From Helicobacter valdiviensis (GTDB lineage Bacteria; Campylobacterota; Campylobacteria; Campylobacterales; Helicobacteraceae), in assembly GCF_003245365.1 (NCBI RefSeq), contig NZ_NBIU01000011.1, forward strand, positions 1 through 46,553: 46,553 nt of DNA, read 5' to 3'. Position numbers and translations under genes: made by a program. The notes under the pieces were generated by a model. It did not search any database. It worked only from the letters and a program-made list of their open reading frames with translations, and was not told where the DNA came from. Every line of letters begins with the position of its first letter. The first letter of the stretch is position 1. This document shows, in pieces, positions 1 through 8,656 of the stretch.

Positions 1-63
1 TTCAATAAGATTCTAGTTAATACCTGCTTAACTTAGACTTAAAGCATTTTAAAAAATTCTTCT

Positions 64-104
64 AAAGGCAAAGCAGGTTAGAATCTTTTCTTTTTGCCTT
101 TTTT
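64..104 (+). terminator. Possible terminator of a gene left of the window
   Basis: AAAGGCAAA (64-72) pairs with TTTGCCTTT (93-101) across a 20-base loop and runs into a T tract. A second, looser inverted repeat (about 9-31 with about 73-90) overlaps it. The gene it would serve lies before position 1. Confidence 0.4.
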
Positions 105-112
105 AATCTTTC

Positions 113-148
113 TTAACCCTTAAATTTAATTTCTTTTTGTTCTAAAAT
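113..148 (+). promoter_or_regulatory. Prophage-type promoter, site 1
   Basis: TTAACCCTT starts at 113 and TAAAAT lies at 143-148, exactly 30 bases on. The start codon of the downstream gene follows 21 bases later. This arrangement recurs at five other prophage sites (see the findings). That it is a promoter is inferred from position and the -10-like hexamer. Confidence 0.6.
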
Positions 149-169
149 GCTAAGCAAAAAGGCTAAATC

Positions 170-2035
170 TTGGCAAATGGCTGGAAAAAAGATAGAGATA
201 GATATTATAAAGAAAAACTAAGACAATATGAGCAAATCTCTAAAGATTATGGACTAGGTTTAAAATGGGAAGAATACCAGCCACCCGCTTGGGAGTATGC
301 AGACAGAAAAGCACAAAGTGAAAAAAATTGGTTTGAATCTATTTTTAGCGGTGGAAATATTTTTAGTGCTATTCTTAATATTTTAGTGGTTACCTTAAGT
401 ATCGCATTAAGCTTTGTAACCTTAGGTTCTACTTTTTTAATTTCTCTTTCTATTATTGGAGGGACTTTGACTTTAGCAAATTATGTATATAGCTCTCTAT
501 TAGTTCAAAAGCTAGAATGGCTTAGCATACAAGCTGATATGATAGCCTCTAAAACAGGAGCGCTTAAAGCACATAATGATGCTAAAGAACAAAGCGATAT
601 GATTACACATATTTTAATCTATAATCCTTATGAAATGTTTGCAAATGGTAGCATTTATAAATCTCAAAGCGCAGGAGAAGAAAGCTATTCTCCCTCAATT
701 TTTCCAGACACTAACAAAGGAATTTTAGGAACTTTTAAAAAAGACCCTTTAGATGAATTTAATCTTAATAGAGCTCAAGTGCAAAAAGCTGGAGGGAATG
801 GCTTTTTTTCTTATTTGTTAGACCATAAAACACCCATAGAAAAGTTTTCTTTACCCACGCAATCTATTCAAGATATTTTAGAAAACAATATGAGAAGAGC
901 AAATGAGCGCATTACAGAAGGTTTTACAAAACTTAATGAATTGTATTTTAATATCTTAGGCACCGCTGAGCGTGTTTATAGGAGAGTTTTTAAAGAACAA
1001 GTAGAGTGCTATTGGACTAAAATGATTCAAAATGATTTTTTAGAAAAGAATAAAAATTATTCTAAAGGTTTAAGGGCAGATTTTAATTATTTGCATAGAA
1101 AACATTTTAAAGGAATAAAAAAGAGTGAAGAAGAGATTGCAAAAGAATTTGAAAAGCTATTAGATCATTATAAATTTGTGCAAGAAAGCCCACTTTATAG
1201 CTTAGAAGCAAAAGCACAAGAATATTATGCGTCTATTTTGTTTCTTTATTATAAAATCAAAGAAGTTTATGGAGAAAACAAAATAACATTCTTTCCTTTT
1301 GAGCCTTTTTATCCGCTTATATTAAACTACAATACAAATTATTACTTTCCACAAGGAGTGGCATTAATTGGGGAAATTTTAAAGTATTTTGAAAAGATTA
1401 AACCAAGAATAGAAGAGCTAATGCTACTTTATAAAAAAGAAAAAGATTTTAAAAACGCTCTTAAACATTTAGAAGAACTTGATAATATTTTAAATATTTT
1501 AGATGCTAAAAATAAAGAGATTATGCGCTATAAAAGAAGATTTGGCATAGGGGGCAATGATCCTACTGTTAATGATGGTTTTAATAAAACAATAGGGGAA
1601 TTAAGCGCACCTTTTGCAAGTTATCTTTTCTCTTATCCTTTAAGAGCAGATTTAAATTTAAAACTTACGCACAAAGCAATTATCTTTAATGAATTTTTTA
1701 AAAGCTTAGAGAGTGCAAAGCCTAGTGAAGTTGTGCTTTTTTATGAAAGACACATAAGGGGAAGATTTTTTAAAAATAAGATTGTAAAGCACAAAAACCA
1801 ACCTGCTTTGCCAAATGGTAGTATTAATGATGGTGATGGGGGAAGCACACCACAATATATTTATTTGCATAAAGATTTAAGCGCAGAACCTTATATTTTA
1901 CTTTTAGAAAATCAAAAGAATGAAAATCTTTTTGGTTTTTTTGGATTAAAAGAGAGGGACTATAAGCTTTATTCAAGGGATTTACCTAAAAATAAAGATT
2001 TAGAGAGTTTTGATTTTAAGAGTTTGGATGGATAG
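170..2035 (+). CDS. Probable phage protein with a central hydrophobic segment, unrecognised
   Basis: This 621-residue protein is not recognised. It starts at TTG, supported by AAAAGG about 8 bases upstream and by the site 1 promoter. Residues 1-60 are charged and rich in aromatic residues. Residues about 64-115 form two or three membrane-type hydrophobic stretches. The long remainder is mostly helical, rich in Lys, Glu and Leu, with a short Gly/Asp-rich linker near residue 555. Its promoter class is shared with the tail fibre and spanin genes, so I infer a virion or injection-apparatus role. It could equally be a host-directed membrane protein. Coding is certain; function is not. Confidence 0.6.
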   Translation: MANGWKKDRDRYYKEKLRQYEQISKDYGLGLKWEEYQPPAWEYADRKAQSEKNWFESIFSGGNIFSAILNILVVTLSIALSFVTLGSTFLISLSIIGGTLTLANYVYSSLLVQKLEWLSIQADMIASKTGALKAHNDAKEQSDMITHILIYNPYEMFANGSIYKSQSAGEESYSPSIFPDTNKGILGTFKKDPLDEFNLNRAQVQKAGGNGFFSYLLDHKTPIEKFSLPTQSIQDILENNMRRANERITEGFTKLNELYFNILGTAERVYRRVFKEQVECYWTKMIQNDFLEKNKNYSKGLRADFNYLHRKHFKGIKKSEEEIAKEFEKLLDHYKFVQESPLYSLEAKAQEYYASILFLYYKIKEVYGENKITFFPFEPFYPLILNYNTNYYFPQGVALIGEILKYFEKIKPRIEELMLLYKKEKDFKNALKHLEELDNILNILDAKNKEIMRYKRRFGIGGNDPTVNDGFNKTIGELSAPFASYLFSYPLRADLNLKLTHKAIIFNEFFKSLESAKPSEVVLFYERHIRGRFFKNKIVKHKNQPALPNGSINDGDGGSTPQYIYLHKDLSAEPYILLLENQKNENLFGFFGLKERDYKLYSRDLPKNKDLESFDFKSLDG

Positions 2036-2038
2036 TTG

Positions 2039-2074
2039 GAGAAAATATTAAATTCTCTTTCTTTTATTCTTTTT
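2039..2074 (+). terminator. Terminator between convergent genes
   Basis: GAGAA (2039-2043) and TTCTC (2053-2057) form a short hairpin followed by a T-rich run. It lies directly after the stop of the 621-residue gene and before the end of the convergent minus-strand gene. Confidence 0.4.
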
Positions 2075-2888
2075 AGTATCCTAAAGAAGAAGAATCTATA
2101 CTTACAAATGACGCTGTTCCTTCTCTTACCATTAAAACACAATTTTTCATTCTATATATACTCTCTTCTTTGTTCCCATTTACAAAATGATATTTTTTAT
2201 TTTTGATAAATTTTTTTAAATTTTCTTCTTTAGACAAAGGAGAAGCAAGCTCAACAACAGCTACTAATCTATTATTTTTAAAAGAAATAAGCATAGGAAT
2301 TTTATGAATCCTAATTAAAAACATTGCATCAGGACTATCCTTATTTTTTATATAATCTTTAGTTGGTAATACAGGATTCATTTTAGAGATTTTTTTCTCA
2401 ATACTTTCTAATTCTTCCCCTAAAAAAATATTATAACTATCTGGCAAACATTCCTTTTCTATTTTTAGAAGTGGCAAATTAATCTCCGCCCCTATGGGTT
2501 TTATGATAGAAACTAAATCTTCAGCATTATTTATCGCAACAGTGCAGAAGACACTCTCATAGATTTCAACACCTTTAATCTCTTTTACAAAAGAATATCC
2601 ATTTTTCAATAAAAAATCACTTTGGGCTGGTTCTTTTAATAGGGGGGAGTTTTTTTCCTGCACCGCTTCTATTTTATTATTTATAACAAACAGAGTTAGA
2701 TTTTTATCCACTAAATAGTATTTTTCATATTCCTCTTTGTCTGATAATATTTTTATTAATTCTTGCTCTTTTAGCTTTTTAATATCATCATTAAGATTAA
2801 AACCCATTCTATTAGGCAAACACTCTTTATAATCTATACCAAAAACAAAGCTACACTCTAATAAAAATAATAAAAAACATTTTTTCAT
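2073..2888 (-). CDS. Secreted two-domain cysteine protein, candidate lysogenic-conversion gene
   Basis: This 271-residue exported protein starts at the ATG at 2888, which has AAGG eight bases upstream; an in-frame TTG at 2903 is a worse fit. Residues 1-17 are a signal peptide. The mature part looks internally duplicated. Each half opens with a Glu-Cys-Leu-Pro motif and an amphipathic stretch, and closes about 95-110 residues later with a second Cys in a hydrophobic strand (FCTVAI, then NCVLMV). The small secreted proteins at 14.7-17.4 kb share the same plan of an early Cys, a G-F/L-x-L motif and a late Cys followed by a beta strand. I infer one family at both sides of the structural genes, perhaps acting at the cell surface of the lysogen. 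The exact function is unknown. Confidence 0.65.
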   Translation of the reverse strand: MKKCFLLFLLECSFVFGIDYKECLPNRMGFNLNDDIKKLKEQELIKILSDKEEYEKYYLVDKNLTLFVINNKIEAVQEKNSPLLKEPAQSDFLLKNGYSFVKEIKGVEIYESVFCTVAINNAEDLVSIIKPIGAEINLPLLKIEKECLPDSYNIFLGEELESIEKKISKMNPVLPTKDYIKNKDSPDAMFLIRIHKIPMLISFKNNRLVAVVELASPLSKEENLKKFIKNKKYHFVNGNKEESIYRMKNCVLMVREGTASFVSIDSSSLGY

Positions 2889-3007
2889 TTCTTTTGCCTT
2901 CAAGTTTGTTTCATTGCTAAAGCTACTTTATGATAACACAAGAGTGTCGTTCCTGCAATGAAAAGGTTTTATTTTAAGATATAAAAAACGAGCTTAAATC
3001 TTGCTTA

Positions 3008-3595
3008 TTACTCCTTTAGCATCTCTAAAAGCTCCCTATCGCTTAGCTCTTCTAAACTTGCAGTATTTTCTTCTTTAATCATAGGTGCTTTACCATAAAG
3101 GGCATTTTGCATCTCAAGTAGCATTTTTTGGTATTTCTCTGCACATGCAATCACCATAGGGTCGGCTTTATGCTCCACTCTTAAATTTACCATTTTCATT
3201 AGCTCATCTTTTGCTATCATTGCACTAAGTGCTAGATTTTTTTGGATAAAATTTGCACTCATAGCCCCTAGTAGAAGTTCTTCTGTGCTACTTTCAAGCA
3301 TATTGTTTAAAATCATAGAATCAATTTTATAGGCTTCATCGCCTAGATTTTGTTTGATTCTTGTCTTGATGTCTTCTTGTTTTTTGCTTAAAATAGAACC
3401 AAATTCTTTTTTGATTAATTCCCCTTGCAATTCTTTTTGAGGAATATCTTTAATCGCACTTCCTGCCTCCCAGCCTTCTTTATTAATCCAATCCATTAAA
3501 GTGCGATAATTGATATTAAAAAGTTCCGCAACTGCTTTTGGGGTTTGATAGTGGGTTTCAAAATAAATTTTAATTTCTTGTTTGTTTTTTATCAA
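3008..3595 (-). CDS. Phage small-terminase-like DNA-binding protein
   Basis: This 195-residue protein has an N-terminal helix-turn-helix at about residues 14-42, with the pattern AVAELF-N-INYRTLMDWINKEGW. That is typical of small terminase subunits and related phage DNA-recognition proteins. A helical oligomerisation-type region and an acidic tail follow. In the packaging motor TerS would recognise the packaging site and load TerL. No large terminase lies beside it, and it is transcribed against the rest of the virion genes, which is unusual. RBS AAGGATTG precedes the ATG. A promoter of the prophage class lies at 3634-3669 on this strand. A plain phage regulator is the alternative. Confidence 0.6.
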   Translation of the reverse strand: MIKNKQEIKIYFETHYQTPKAVAELFNINYRTLMDWINKEGWEAGSAIKDIPQKELQGELIKKEFGSILSKKQEDIKTRIKQNLGDEAYKIDSMILNNMLESSTEELLLGAMSANFIQKNLALSAMIAKDELMKMVNLRVEHKADPMVIACAEKYQKMLLEMQNALYGKAPMIKEENTASLEELSDRELLEMLKE

Positions 3596-3633
3596 AATAC
3601 AATCCTTTTAGCTTCACTTTTTGTTTTTAAACA

Positions 3634-3669
3634 ATCCTAACTAAAACTTTTTTGCTTTTAAAGGGTTAA
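3634..3669 (-). promoter_or_regulatory. Prophage-type promoter, site 6, divergent
   Basis: On the minus strand TTAACCCTT occupies 3669-3661 and TAGGAT occupies 3639-3634, again 30 bases apart. It fires toward the TerS-like gene. With site 2 it forms a divergent pair whose motif ends face each other as a near-palindrome, GGGTTAAATTTTTAACCC, at 3663-3680. Confidence 0.55.
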
Positions 3670-3673
3670 ATTT

Positions 3674-3709
3674 TTAACCCTTAAATTTGCTTTTAATAAA
3701 ACCTATAAT
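3674..3709 (+). promoter_or_regulatory. Prophage-type promoter, site 2
   Basis: TTAACCCTT starts at 3674 and a perfect TATAAT lies at 3704-3709. The tail-fibre ATG is 38 bases further on, with AAGGAAG as its ribosome binding site. This is the best -10 of the six sites. Confidence 0.65.
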
Positions 3710-3747
3710 GCAAAAATAAAAAATTCTAGCAGTTTTAAGGAAGCAAA

Positions 3748-5940
3748 ATGACACATAACACACCCTTAGAGGAAGTTCTAAACACTCCAGAATTTATAAG
3801 ACAAGTGGAGCAAACACTACTAATTGCACAAGAAATTCATAACTCCTTTACACTTTTAATTGGAAAATATGAAGCAGGTATCGCGCAAGGGGGCGAACTA
3901 CAAGAACAAATCAAAGACACTCTTTTGCTTTGTCAAAATATACAACAAGAAATTTTACAAGACAAAGAAACAATCAAAGTAATTTTAAAACAAGCACAAG
4001 AGGATTTAAAGATTTTAGGGGATTATATCCTAGAGCAAAAGAAGGAAATTTTACTTTCTTTAGAAGAGAATAGAGAAATCAAAGAATTTGTTAAAACTTC
4101 TAAAGAAGAGATTTTGATGTATTCTGAAAATATTGCTTATCTTTTAGAGCAATTAAAACAATATGAAGAATTAATTGCAACACTTAGTAGCTTGGTAGAG
4201 GAAAATATCCATCTAAAAGATGAAATCATAGAAGAAATTACACAAAAAGCTACCGCTTTAAAAAATGAGTTAAGCACACATTTTGAAGCTTTTAAAGAAC
4301 AAGTTTCACTAGATAGATTTGCCACTAAAGAAGAGCTAGAAAAGATTAAAGAGCTTATTCCAAACAAAGAACCTCCTATGAGCGAAGAAAAACAAAGTCT
4401 TTTAGAGCAAATAGAAGCTAAAAACGCACAAATAGAAGCTAAAAATGGAGAAATAGAAGAGCTAAACGCTTTACTTGAAGCCTTGCCAGATCCAAAAGAT
4501 TTAGAAGAGTTAGAGCAGACTAAAGCCCAAAAAGAACAAGAAGTTAGTTCTTTAGAGCAAGAAATTAGCACTCTAACAACCGCAATAGAAGAAAAACAAA
4601 CACTAAAAACACAAAAAGAACAACAATTAGAAAGTGCAAGTGAAGAAGAAAAACCAGCACTTATAGAAGAAATCGCCCTTTTAAATGAAGAAATAGAAGC
4701 ACTTACACAAGAGCTAACAAGCAAAAATGGGGCTAAGGAGGATTTGCAACAAAGCATTTTAGAACTTCTAGTAGAAATTGCCTCTTTAGAGCTAGAACTC
4801 TCACAAACAAAGGAGCAAAGAGAGGAGTATTTAGCACAAATTGAAACAAAAAATAACGAGCTTAATGCTTTAAAATTAGAATTGCAAACTCTAAAAGACA
4901 GACTAGAAGAAATTATAAAAGGCGAATATGATGAAACTTTAATCCCACAACTTCCTAGCGAACTTACTACAAAGCATTATGTAGATAAGCAAGATTTAGC
5001 CCTTAAAAATGAAATCATGCAAGAAATACAAGCCATAGAGGAGCTTATCCCAAAAGGAGATGAAGACTTAGAACAAACCCAAGAGCAAATTAAAGAGTTA
5101 GAAGAGCAAATTAAATCCAAAGAAGAAGAATTACAAAGTATAATAGAACAAATTAGACAAGCACAAGCTGAGGAGCCACCGCAAGACACAACAGCCCTAG
5201 AAGAACAAAAAAGAGCTTTAGAAGAACTTTTAGCACAATTAAGAGAAGATTTAGAGGGCTTTAAAAAAGAAGAGGAAGAAAGCTTAAAACCCTCTTTGCC
5301 ACAAGATTTAACCACAAAAAGCTATGTAGATAGCGAAATTTTAAAGCTTTTAAAAGAATTAAGAACTTTTATACAAGAAGCTAACCAAAAAGATACACAA
5401 AATGTAAAAATTTCAGGCAATCAAAGCATTGCAGGGAATAAAACCTTTAGTGGAGCAACAACCCTAACAAGTGCTACAATTAATGGGGTAACTACGCAAA
5501 AAGGTGCGCTAAATTGTAGCTCCACCTTAACACTAGCAGGAACTGCAACTTTAAATGGAGCGATTGCCCTAAATGGTGCAGTAACTTCTAAAAGTGCAAT
5601 TACTGCAAGTGCAAATCCTGCCAATGATAACCATTTAACAAGAAAATGGTATGTGGATTATGGAGGAGGTCTTAAGAACTTAGGAAACCAAACTGCCCCA
5701 AAAATTGATTTAAGACAATCCCAACATTTTGTTTTAACAATGACCGCAAAAGGTGCTGTGGGTGTAGGAAACTGGGGAGGAGCTGGAAAGAGCGGAACTA
5801 TCACAATCAACAACGCACAAAATATTACTTCTTTTTCTGCTCCTTTTAAATTTAGAATCGCACAAAGTGGGTTTAGTGGCACAGAAACTTTTGCATATTT
5901 TTGTATAGCTTCTAATAATATTAAGCTTGTAAGGACTTAA
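3748..5940 (+). CDS. Phage tail fibre with long coiled coil
   Basis: This 730-residue protein is read as a tail fibre. Residues about 20-550 are almost unbroken coiled coil rich in Glu, Gln, Lys and Leu. It includes a local tandem repeat (IEAKNAQ / IEAKNGE, near residues 225-240). Three copies of a fibre-type motif, TTKHYVD, TTKSYVD and TRKWYVD, lie near residues 406, 521 and 631. Such motifs mark segment joints in many tail-fibre proteins. After residue 550 the composition changes to Ala/Thr/Gly/Asn-rich beta structure, ending in a compact C-terminal domain of about 100 residues that should carry the receptor-binding tip. Two further genes follow with tight spacing. The host-range role is inferred. 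Confidence 0.75.
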   Translation: MTHNTPLEEVLNTPEFIRQVEQTLLIAQEIHNSFTLLIGKYEAGIAQGGELQEQIKDTLLLCQNIQQEILQDKETIKVILKQAQEDLKILGDYILEQKKEILLSLEENREIKEFVKTSKEEILMYSENIAYLLEQLKQYEELIATLSSLVEENIHLKDEIIEEITQKATALKNELSTHFEAFKEQVSLDRFATKEELEKIKELIPNKEPPMSEEKQSLLEQIEAKNAQIEAKNGEIEELNALLEALPDPKDLEELEQTKAQKEQEVSSLEQEISTLTTAIEEKQTLKTQKEQQLESASEEEKPALIEEIALLNEEIEALTQELTSKNGAKEDLQQSILELLVEIASLELELSQTKEQREEYLAQIETKNNELNALKLELQTLKDRLEEIIKGEYDETLIPQLPSELTTKHYVDKQDLALKNEIMQEIQAIEELIPKGDEDLEQTQEQIKELEEQIKSKEEELQSIIEQIRQAQAEEPPQDTTALEEQKRALEELLAQLREDLEGFKKEEEESLKPSLPQDLTTKSYVDSEILKLLKELRTFIQEANQKDTQNVKISGNQSIAGNKTFSGATTLTSATINGVTTQKGALNCSSTLTLAGTATLNGAIALNGAVTSKSAITASANPANDNHLTRKWYVDYGGGLKNLGNQTAPKIDLRQSQHFVLTMTAKGAVGVGNWGGAGKSGTITINNAQNITSFSAPFKFRIAQSGFSGTETFAYFCIASNNIKLVRT

Positions 5941-5941
5941 A

Positions 5942-6385
5942 ATGAATGCACAACTTTTAAGTGATAGCGGTTTGAAAATTATTTTGCCTCCAAGTCTTGG
6001 AGGAGGAGAGGGGATTTATAATCAAGTTTTAGAAATTAACAATCCTACGCCTTTTGTGGATTTTGTTGTGCCTGCTTCTTTGGCAAATAAAAAAGATGTT
6101 TTGGTGTTGGGTGAGGCTTGGTGTGCTAGTGGTTGGACTTGGAAAACCGCACAATTATGGGTGCGTTTAACTTGGAATAATTTTGCAAATTCTATACATT
6201 TTTTTGGTGGGACTCGTTATGTCGCAAACACAAAAGTTAAGGTGGAGCAAAAAGTAAGTTTTGGAGATATTAAAGATTTAAAAATGCGATTATCAGTTTA
6301 TAACACAGGCTCAGCAGGTTCTGCATCAGGCTGGGAAGTTACTAAGCCTGCTGCAAGATGTAATTTAAAGCTTTATTATAACTAA
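5942..6385 (+). CDS. Small beta-rich protein following the tail fibre
   Basis: This 147-residue protein is not recognised. It starts one base after the fibre stop, with RBS AAGGA seven bases upstream, so it is probably translated with the fibre. It has no signal peptide or membrane segment. It contains many Trp, Val and Asn residues in alternating patterns typical of beta-sandwich domains, and a Gly-rich turn at residues 19-24. Position and composition suggest a fibre-tip or fibre-cap protein. This is inference from context only. Confidence 0.5.
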   Translation: MNAQLLSDSGLKIILPPSLGGGEGIYNQVLEINNPTPFVDFVVPASLANKKDVLVLGEAWCASGWTWKTAQLWVRLTWNNFANSIHFFGGTRYVANTKVKVEQKVSFGDIKDLKMRLSVYNTGSAGSASGWEVTKPAARCNLKLYYN

Positions 6386-6395
6386 AGGAGAAAGA

Positions 6396-7049
6396 ATGTT
6401 TTATGATATTTCAAAAGATTGTTTAAAATATGATGATGTGTTTTATAAAGAGGTGTCAATTAAGACAGAAGAAGGAGAGCAAAAAGGTGAAGATACTTAT
6501 TTTTTAAGTGCATGTGATGATAATCTTTTAAAAGAGCTTGGTTTTGCTAAAGTGGAGCAAGAAGAATTTCCAAACTTTGATTCTTTAAAAGAAGAAATAC
6601 AAGAGATTAAAAGCTATGATGAAAAGACAAATATTTATAGAATTTCTTACAAGATTACTCTAAAGTCCTTACAAGATCTAAAAGAACTTAAAAAACAAGA
6701 GATTGACAGCAAAAGAGATGAAGCAATAGAGAGTGGTGTTAGCTTTAAAAACAAAATTTTTCAAAGTGCGGAAAAAGATAGGAATTTGCTTACAAGCACG
6801 GTAAGTCTTTTTTCAATCTCTAAGCAACTTCCGCAAGATTTTGTTTGGATTGCAAAAGATAATAGTGCTATTCCTATGAGTTTAGAAGATTTAATCATGC
6901 TAGGTTCTTTAATGGCGCAAAGCGTAAATCTTAACACAATTAAAGCAAGAGAGTTAAAAGATAGAGTAGAACTTGCAAAGAATAAAGAAGAGCTAGAACT
7001 CATAACTTGGGAGGAAGCACCACAAAAAAGTAAAAAGAGGAATAAATAA
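6396..7049 (+). CDS. Tail-fibre-associated protein with DUF4376-like C-terminus
   Basis: This 217-residue protein starts after a strong RBS (AAAGGAGAAAG). The C-terminal half, residues about 105-190, has the pattern K-R-D-E-A-I-E-S-G-V followed by F-Q-S-A-E-K-D-R-N and a W-x-A-K-D-N segment. This resembles the DUF4376 domain found in tail-fibre assembly or tail-associated proteins. The N-terminal half resembles the short acidic front domain of such proteins. It probably assists fibre assembly or sits on the tail. Its stop overlaps the next start by one base (TAATG), so the two are coupled. Confidence 0.55.
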   Translation: MFYDISKDCLKYDDVFYKEVSIKTEEGEQKGEDTYFLSACDDNLLKELGFAKVEQEEFPNFDSLKEEIQEIKSYDEKTNIYRISYKITLKSLQDLKELKKQEIDSKRDEAIESGVSFKNKIFQSAEKDRNLLTSTVSLFSISKQLPQDFVWIAKDNSAIPMSLEDLIMLGSLMAQSVNLNTIKARELKDRVELAKNKEELELITWEEAPQKSKKRNK

Positions 7050-7558
7050 TGGACTTAAATGAAAAAAGCAATATTTTTTTAATTTTTGGAAGTGGGGTTT
7101 TAGCAGTGTTTTTTCAAATTATAGCATATTTAGGTATTTCAAGCGCACAGGTTTATGCTTTGTTGGTGGCTTTTGCATTTAGTGGTTTTGCAGGCTTTGT
7201 TAAAACAATTTCTTTTAGAGAGGATTTAAAAGCTTTTATATGTTTTGATGTTACAAGCAAAACTTTAAGCCTCTTTATTCCCTTTATTGTAGCTTTTGGG
7301 GCAAAAACAATACCTAGTCTTTATATTTTTGTAGATTATTGTTTTAGCTTTTTAATACTAGGAGAAATATTAAGCTTTTTAATTTGCATCCAAGCACTTA
7401 GAACTCGCAATAAAGAGATTAAAGAGCTTGATATTTACAATCTAGCGATTAATAAATTTAAAGATTTTGTATCCAGACATTTAAAGCTAGAGAGCAAACA
7501 AATAGAAGCAAATAAAGCACAAGATACAAGCATAAAAAAGGAAGAAAATGGAGCATAA
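7049..7558 (+). CDS. Holin-like membrane protein
   Basis: This 169-residue protein has four hydrophobic segments (about residues 8-28, 33-52, 68-88 and 90-112). A charged, Lys/Glu/Gln-rich cytoplasmic tail follows, as in class I and type-IV-like phage holins. It begins the lysis block and is followed by an endolysin without its own export signal, which needs a holin to reach the wall. The family was not matched by name. A membrane protein of another kind is possible, but context favours a holin. The stop overlaps the next gene by 11 bases. Confidence 0.55.
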   Translation: MDLNEKSNIFLIFGSGVLAVFFQIIAYLGISSAQVYALLVAFAFSGFAGFVKTISFREDLKAFICFDVTSKTLSLFIPFIVAFGAKTIPSLYIFVDYCFSFLILGEILSFLICIQALRTRNKEIKELDIYNLAINKFKDFVSRHLKLESKQIEANKAQDTSIKKEENGA

Positions 7559-7982
7559 AGAACTTATAACAATATTAAGAGAGGGCAAAGACTTTGAGCT
7601 TTTGCAAGATTTTTGTTTTTATAGCAAAAGTTTAAGAGAATATAAAAAAGATTTAGGCATTTTTTATCATACAAACGATAAAGCAGAAGTTTTTATAAGA
7701 GTTCCAAAAGGCTTTCGCACAGATTTTGGGAGTATCCCCCAGCTTTTTCAAAGCCTTTTAAGTCCTGTTGGAAAACCCACGAAAGCCTATGTTGTGCATG
7801 ATTACTTTTGCACTCTAGCAAATAAAGGGAAGATCAAAAGAAAAATTGCAGATAATATCTTTAAAGTAGCACTTAAAACTTTAGGTTGCAATATTTTTAA
7901 AACCTATTTGCTCTATGTTAGCGTAAGGCTGTTTTCCCTCATCGTTATTCCAATAAAAAAGCTCTCACAAAAGATTTTTTAA
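7548..7982 (+). CDS. DUF1353-family phage protein
   Basis: This 144-residue protein carries the pattern VPKGFRTDFGSIP at about residues 54-66 and AYVVHDYFC at about residues 84-92. These match the DUF1353 family of phage proteins, often encoded near lysis or tail genes. The T-D-x-x-S-I-P and H-D pairs look like a conserved active or metal site, but no activity is established that I know of. The last 25 residues are hydrophobic and may touch the membrane. RBS AAGGAAGAAA lies inside the preceding gene. The next promoter motif overlaps its stop codon. Confidence 0.65.
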   Translation: MEHKELITILREGKDFELLQDFCFYSKSLREYKKDLGIFYHTNDKAEVFIRVPKGFRTDFGSIPQLFQSLLSPVGKPTKAYVVHDYFCTLANKGKIKRKIADNIFKVALKTLGCNIFKTYLLYVSVRLFSLIVIPIKKLSQKIF

Positions 7983-8014
7983 CCCTTTAATGTAAAAGAT
8001 AATTCCTTTAAACT
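7979..8014 (+). promoter_or_regulatory. Prophage-type promoter, site 3
   Basis: TTAACCCTT starts at 7979, overlapping the stop of the DUF1353-like gene, and TAAACT lies at 8009-8014. The ATG at 8047 follows 33 bases on. It would drive the endolysin and i-spanin block separately from the holin operon. Confidence 0.5.
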
Positions 8015-8046
8015 AAAAATTTCAATTTTAATTTAAAGGATTTTTT

Positions 8047-8199
8047 ATGTATGAAATAACACTTTTTAGTTCAGGAGCAATTATTGGTGCTACTATCATG
8101 TTCTTTGTATATGCTAATAACAATAAACGCTTCTCAAAATACGCACAAGAGATTGACAAAAAGCTTGAAGAAATAAGAAAGGAGAAAAATAATGACTAG
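8047..8199 (+). CDS. 50-residue single-membrane-segment protein ahead of the endolysin
   Basis: This short gene encodes a hydrophobic segment at about residues 6-23 and a basic/acidic helical tail. RBS AAAGGA lies seven bases upstream of the ATG, and promoter site 3 lies ahead of it. Its stop overlaps the endolysin start by eight bases, so they are coupled. In size and layout it could be an antiholin, a pinholin-like regulator or a small membrane protein of the lysis block. No family is recognised. Confidence 0.55.
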   Translation: MYEITLFSSGAIIGATIMFFVYANNNKRFSKYAQEIDKKLEEIRKEKNND

Positions 8200-8656
8200 A
8201 AAAAAAGAAATTTTGGCGTTTATCGCTCCTTTAAGTGCAGAGTTTGAGGGCTTTTCTTCTAAGGTTTATATCTGTCCTGCTGGGTATAAGACAATAGGCT
8301 ATGGGAGAAATATAGAAGCAAACCCACTCACTAAAGAGGAAGAGGCTTTATTAATTAATGGAGAGGTTAGCGAGGCTTTAGCACTTTCTTGGCTAGAAAA
8401 GGAGTTAAGCAAAGATTATGATTTATTAGAGAGCAATTTTCCTTTTTTTATTGAGCTTAGCACAAAAAGAGCGGGTGCCCTAGTAGATTTAGTCTATAAC
8501 TTAGGATTTACAGGGTTTAAGGGCTTTAAAAAAACCATTAGTGCATTAGAACAAAAAGATTTTAATAAAGCCGCTTGTGAATTAGAGGATTCTAAATGGT
8601 TTAGACAAGTTAAAAGGCGTGGAGTAGCTATTGTAGATTTAATAAGGAATGGCTAA
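8192..8656 (+). CDS. GH24 phage lysozyme (endolysin)
   Basis: This 154-residue T4-type lysozyme would cut the glycan strands of peptidoglycan. The catalytic Glu is E19, in the context AEFEGF. The T-I-G-Y-G loop follows at residues 34-38, with T34 in the place of T4 Thr26. The position of T4 Asp20 holds Cys28 instead, in C-P-A-G. Many phage members of the family share that variant, and a D20C change in T4 lysozyme is reported to keep activity. There is no N-terminal signal or anchor, so release needs a holin. RBS AAAGGAG precedes the ATG. The i-spanin-like gene starts directly after its stop. Confidence 0.88.
   Translation: MTRKKEILAFIAPLSAEFEGFSSKVYICPAGYKTIGYGRNIEANPLTKEEEALLINGEVSEALALSWLEKELSKDYDLLESNFPFFIELSTKRAGALVDLVYNLGFTGFKGFKKTISALEQKDFNKAACELEDSKWFRQVKRRGVAIVDLIRNG

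Noticed and set aside
4137-4757. Long minus-strand frame within the tail fibre gene
   Set aside because: It is Ser/Cys/Phe-rich, typical of the reverse reading of a Glu/Gln/Lys-rich coiled coil. It has no RBS.
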